From: Bacteroidota bacterium
Lineage (GTDB): Bacteria; Bacteroidota; Bacteroidia; Sphingobacteriales; Sphingobacteriaceae
Reading direction: 5' to 3'
Assembly: GCA_018267005.1 (NCBI GenBank)
Contig: JAFDZK010000006.1
Span: forward strand, 1-36,923
DNA length: 36,923 bases
Every line of letters starts with the position of its first letter. Position 1 is the first letter of the stretch. The notes under the pieces are model-generated. The model searched no databases and was not told the origin of the DNA. It saw nothing but the letters and a program-made list of their open reading frames with translations. A program made the position numbers and the translations under genes. This document shows, one piece after another, positions 34,181-36,923 of this stretch.

Positions 34181-36005
34181 ATCGTTGCAGAGTATCCTGT
34201 TTTTTCAATTCTTGTTTCAGTTCCCTCCTCATACGCCTTTCCTGGCGTCGCTGTTTTCGCTCGGTTTTTTTAACCTGGCGCTGCTGTTTTTTCAGCACGG
34301 ATGCTTCCATTCTTACTTTTATATCCTGCTGCATTTTTTTGTCAACACCGGCACAGGGTTTAATACCCGCAAACAAGGTTTGCCATATGCTGCCCCAGAA
34401 GGGAACGCCAGGCGGCCGGTTATAGTCCACAATGGCTACTCGTGGCTTCCCGCCCGGTTTATCGGGGTTATCATGCTTAATGACGAGGAGGTTAGCAAAC
34501 AGCGAAGCGAAGAGCGTATGTTTCAGCCTGTCGTTTACGGTGTCGGCCTTTAGCACGGTTACCTTGAGATCGTTATAAAGCACCGAAACCGCGCCATGCG
34601 CTGTCCGGGCATTGGCGTTAATGTTAAAATCCATCTGCTTTACGGTGCCTGAATTAAGCTTGATCAGCGCCAGCGGCATACATGCGGGGTTAACCAACTG
34701 GAGGTCCATGGGGCCTACACTTCCCTTATAGGAAAAAGAAGCGTCCGGGTCGGTAAGATTAAAGGTTAGCGTCGCATCCAGTTTTCCGCTCCCCATAAAA
34801 TGACTTGTCAGCCGGGCAATACAGAAGTGGTTCTTTTTCAGGCTATCGCGGTTAGTGGTTACGTTTGTTATCAGGCCCTCGGTATTGATAAATTTGACTA
34901 CCCCCGTCTGCTTCGATTTACTGTTGAATTCGGTGTAAAGCACATCTACATGATGCGCATAAATGGTGTCCACGGTAATATTGGCGTTTACCTGCCGCAG
35001 GGCGAAATGCGGGAAGCTTTTTACCCGGTCGGCGTTCTTATTGGGCGACTGACGCGGATTACCGAATATAGCCACATTACCGGTGCCCAGGTTCATTGAA
35101 CGCGCATTTACAATGCGGTATTTGTGATACCCCAGGTAATCGAAATGGTTCAATTGCAGCGAATCCAGGTGTATCTTAAAACGGTCGTGGTAACTTTTAT
35201 CAAAGAATACTTCGGCTTTTACAGGCTCCAGGTCGAGGCCGGTAATATTTACCTGTGACGCCTGAGTGGAAAGCTTCATTGAACCTATTTTGTAATTATA
35301 TAACCCGTTGGCAGACCGGCCCGAGAAATTATTTAACTCGGCGTCGATGTTTTTGCAATAAAGCAGCCTCGATCTGTCTTTTTGCGTAGCCGAGTCGATC
35401 AGCAGATCAGTAACATTGATATTCAATTCCTTTAGCTCGGAGATGGCCAGCCTGTTACCGGAGTAATCGTCATATTTCAGCTTGATATCGCTGAATACGA
35501 TCTCGCCGATATGGATCGACTTTAGCGACTTCGATATTTTCTGCCAAATGGTTCGCTTATCCTGCGTCGTAGTGTCTTTTGAGTGATTTAAAGCATAGCT
35601 GATATGCATTTCAGGCTCCTTCAGCGCTATCCTGCCAATCTCCAGCTTATGCTGAAAATACAGTTTGAATGGGTGGATATGCGATAAAACCAATCGCTTT
35701 ACGCGTATTTCGACCAGGTTGTTCGGCGCCAGGTGCTGTTGGCGCCGGCGATTGTAAACAGCGGTATCCGGCTTGAGCGTAATATTATAAAAATCGATCT
35801 CGCCGCGAACGACATGTAGTTTGGCATCCGAAAAATCAATGGTGTAAAGGCTGTCGCTGCTTTTTAATACGATCTTACGGACCTCTTTAGCCAAAATAGG
35901 CGACCAGTACTTGTTGACAAGGAAAGATAATATCAAGACCAAAGCAATTATCGTACAGGTGACGATCAGTGACCGTTTATGCGATTTACGTAGTACTATC
36001 TTCAT
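34179..36005 (-). CDS. AsmA/DUF748-like envelope protein with basic C-terminal tail
   Basis: 608 aa with one N-terminal membrane helix (about 13-32) and a long beta-rich periplasmic part made of repeating strands (SLYTIDFSDAKLHVVRGEIDFYNITLK, IGEIVFSDIKLKYDD, VNITGLDLEPVKAEVFFD). This is the pattern of AsmA-like bridge proteins thought to move lipids between membranes. The last 50 residues (from about 555) are rich in Lys, Arg and Gln with coiled-coil character, unusual for the family. Its stop overlaps the terminator of the convergent operon. No promoter box is evident. Confidence 0.68.
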   Translation of the reverse strand: MKIVLRKSHKRSLIVTCTIIALVLILSFLVNKYWSPILAKEVRKIVLKSSDSLYTIDFSDAKLHVVRGEIDFYNITLKPDTAVYNRRRQQHLAPNNLVEIRVKRLVLSHIHPFKLYFQHKLEIGRIALKEPEMHISYALNHSKDTTTQDKRTIWQKISKSLKSIHIGEIVFSDIKLKYDDYSGNRLAISELKELNINVTDLLIDSATQKDRSRLLYCKNIDAELNNFSGRSANGLYNYKIGSMKLSTQASQVNITGLDLEPVKAEVFFDKSYHDRFKIHLDSLQLNHFDYLGYHKYRIVNARSMNLGTGNVAIFGNPRQSPNKNADRVKSFPHFALRQVNANITVDTIYAHHVDVLYTEFNSKSKQTGVVKFINTEGLITNVTTNRDSLKKNHFCIARLTSHFMGSGKLDATLTFNLTDPDASFSYKGSVGPMDLQLVNPACMPLALIKLNSGTVKQMDFNINANARTAHGAVSVLYNDLKVTVLKADTVNDRLKHTLFASLFANLLVIKHDNPDKPGGKPRVAIVDYNRPPGVPFWGSIWQTLFAGIKPCAGVDKKMQQDIKVRMEASVLKKQQRQVKKTERKQRRQERRMRRELKQELKKQDTLQR

Positions 36006-36106
36006 TTACCGTGATACGGAACAGCTTTGGTTTAATACATGTTTACCCGCAAATTGTTGATTTTAATTTTATTCTCCGTCATAAGAGAGTCGCGTTTTTG
36101 CAAAAC

Positions 36107-36148
36107 GTGACAAACTGTCACTAAAAATGTAAATATTGTGTACTTTTG
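36107..36148 (+). promoter_or_regulatory. miaB promoter with a 15-bp dyad at -33
   Basis: TACTTTTG at 36141-36148 fits TAnnTTTG, 18 nt before the miaB ATG. No TTG lies at -33; instead the dyad GTGACA-AAC-TGTCAC (36107-36121) covers that position, suggesting a regulator site. Confidence 0.5.
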
Positions 36149-36166
36149 CAATCCAATTTTATTGAA

Positions 36167-36923
36167 ATGATCGATCTCGCAATCCAGGACAAAAAGCACG
36201 ATGAGAGCAGGCAGGGTGAGGCTTTAATGCTGGAACCGAAGGATAAAAACGACGGCCGGAAGCTTTATATCGAGAGCTATGGCTGCGCCATGAACTTTTC
36301 TGATAGCGAGATCGTGGCTTCTATCCTGGCCGATAAGGGATTTGCAACCACAACCGACTATAAAGAAGCTGATGTGGTTTTTGTGAATACCTGCTCCATA
36401 CGCGAAAATGCTGAGCAGCGTGTGCGTAACCGCCTGAAGGAATTTGCGGTGGCTAAGGTAAAGAACCCCGGCCTGGTGGTGGGTGTGCTGGGCTGTATGG
36501 CCGAACGGTTGAAATCAAAATTTTTGGAAGAGGAAAAACTGGTGGACGTGGTGGTTGGCCCGGATGCTTACCGCGACCTGCCTAACCTGATCGATCAGGT
36601 TGACGACGGCCAGCGGGCGGTCAATGTACTTTTATCGCGCGAGGAGACTTATGCGGATATTAACCCCGTGCGCCTGAACAGCAACGGCATCAATGCCTTC
36701 GTTTCCATCATGCGGGGCTGCGACAATATGTGCTCATTCTGCGTGGTGCCATTTACCCGTGGCCGCGAGCGCAGCCGCGATCCTGAATCTATTGTCAGGG
36801 AATGTACCGACCTGTTCAACCAGGGCTATCGTGAGGTTACTCTGCTGGGACAGAATGTTGATTCCTATAAATGGAAGCCGGAAGAGAAGCAGGCGGTAAA
36901 TTTCGCGAATCTGCTCGAAATGG
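36167..36923 (+). CDS. miaB: tRNA-2-methylthio-N6-dimethylallyladenosine synthase, 5' part only
   Basis: 252 codons from ATG 36167 run off the window edge. The N-terminal UPF0004 domain carries its three cluster cysteines in YGCAMN (about 44-49), NTCSIREN (about 76-83) and GVLGCM (about 109-114). The radical-SAM motif follows as [18 protein letters not shown] (about 185-202), with CxxxCxxC. The enzyme adds a methylthio group to i6A37 of tRNAs. The rest of the radical-SAM and TRAM domains lies outside the window. Confidence 0.95.
   Translation, partial: MIDLAIQDKKHDESRQGEALMLEPKDKNDGRKLYIESYGCAMNFSDSEIVASILADKGFATTTDYKEADVVFVNTCSIRENAEQRVRNRLKEFAVAKVKNPGLVVGVLGCMAERLKSKFLEEEKLVDVVVGPDAYRDLPNLIDQVDDGQRAVNVLLSREETYADINPVRLNSNGINAFVSIMRGCDNMCSFCVVPFTRGRERSRDPESIVRECTDLFNQGYREVTLLGQNVDSYKWKPEEKQAVNFANLLEM

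Overview
The window looks like chromosomal DNA of a member of the Bacteroidota, most likely a Sphingobacteriaceae species close to Mucilaginibacter or Pedobacter. The genus is a guess; the phylum is well supported. The evidence is promoter boxes of the TAnnTTTG type in front of many genes, an alternative complex III cytochrome gene, paired TlpA/DUF4369 lipid-envelope-type thioredoxins, a long SecA, and protein families restricted to this phylum. Most of the window is ordinary housekeeping sequence in short operons. No rRNA, tRNA or CRISPR array was seen.

Layout. 1-1119 (-) is the 5' part of a multi-heme cytochrome of alternative complex III. 1378-6617 carries a deoxyhypusine-synthase-like enzyme, an Omp85-type barrel, a methyltransferase, a SirB1-like protein and a PstS lipoprotein. 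6769-8809 (-) holds an esterase-like hydrolase and prfB with its programmed +1 frameshift. 9089-11471 has a small conserved protein divergent from pgi, with four regularly phased dyads between them. 11453-12960 is the accessory part: a REP-associated tyrosine transposase (RAYT) with inverted REP-like double hairpins, an eight-unit tandem array of about 58 bp, and a second, decayed copy of the same module. 13016-17787 (-) holds DUF805, a glutaminyl cyclase broken by one stop codon, yraN, dnaG and an EamA exporter. 17895-20477 (+) holds a lipoprotein, asnS and an SRPBCC protein. 20478-26710 (-) holds a secreted protein, an M20 amidohydrolase, a SPOR protein, secA and an acidic-tailed protein. 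26815-28089 is purD. 28124-28723 (-) is a PIN toxin-antitoxin pair whose toxin is frameshifted. 28817-32385 (-) holds two tandem TlpA-like proteins and an arginase-fold pseudoenzyme. 32524-33990 (+) holds an epimerase and a small secreted protein. 34179-36005 (-) is an AsmA-like protein, and 36167-36923 (+) is the start of miaB.

How the genes fit together. Translation (prfB, asnS, miaB), replication (dnaG), secretion (secA), purine synthesis (purD) and sugar phosphate metabolism (pgi) are mixed with envelope functions, as is usual for a core chromosome segment. The points most worth a second look are the duplicated RAYT/REP module with its higher-order tandem array, the phased GTGT-N7-ACAC dyads upstream of pgi, enzymes that have lost canonical metal ligands (DnaG zinc site, arginase-like protein), two genes broken by one change each, and intergenic spacers built from short repeated words.
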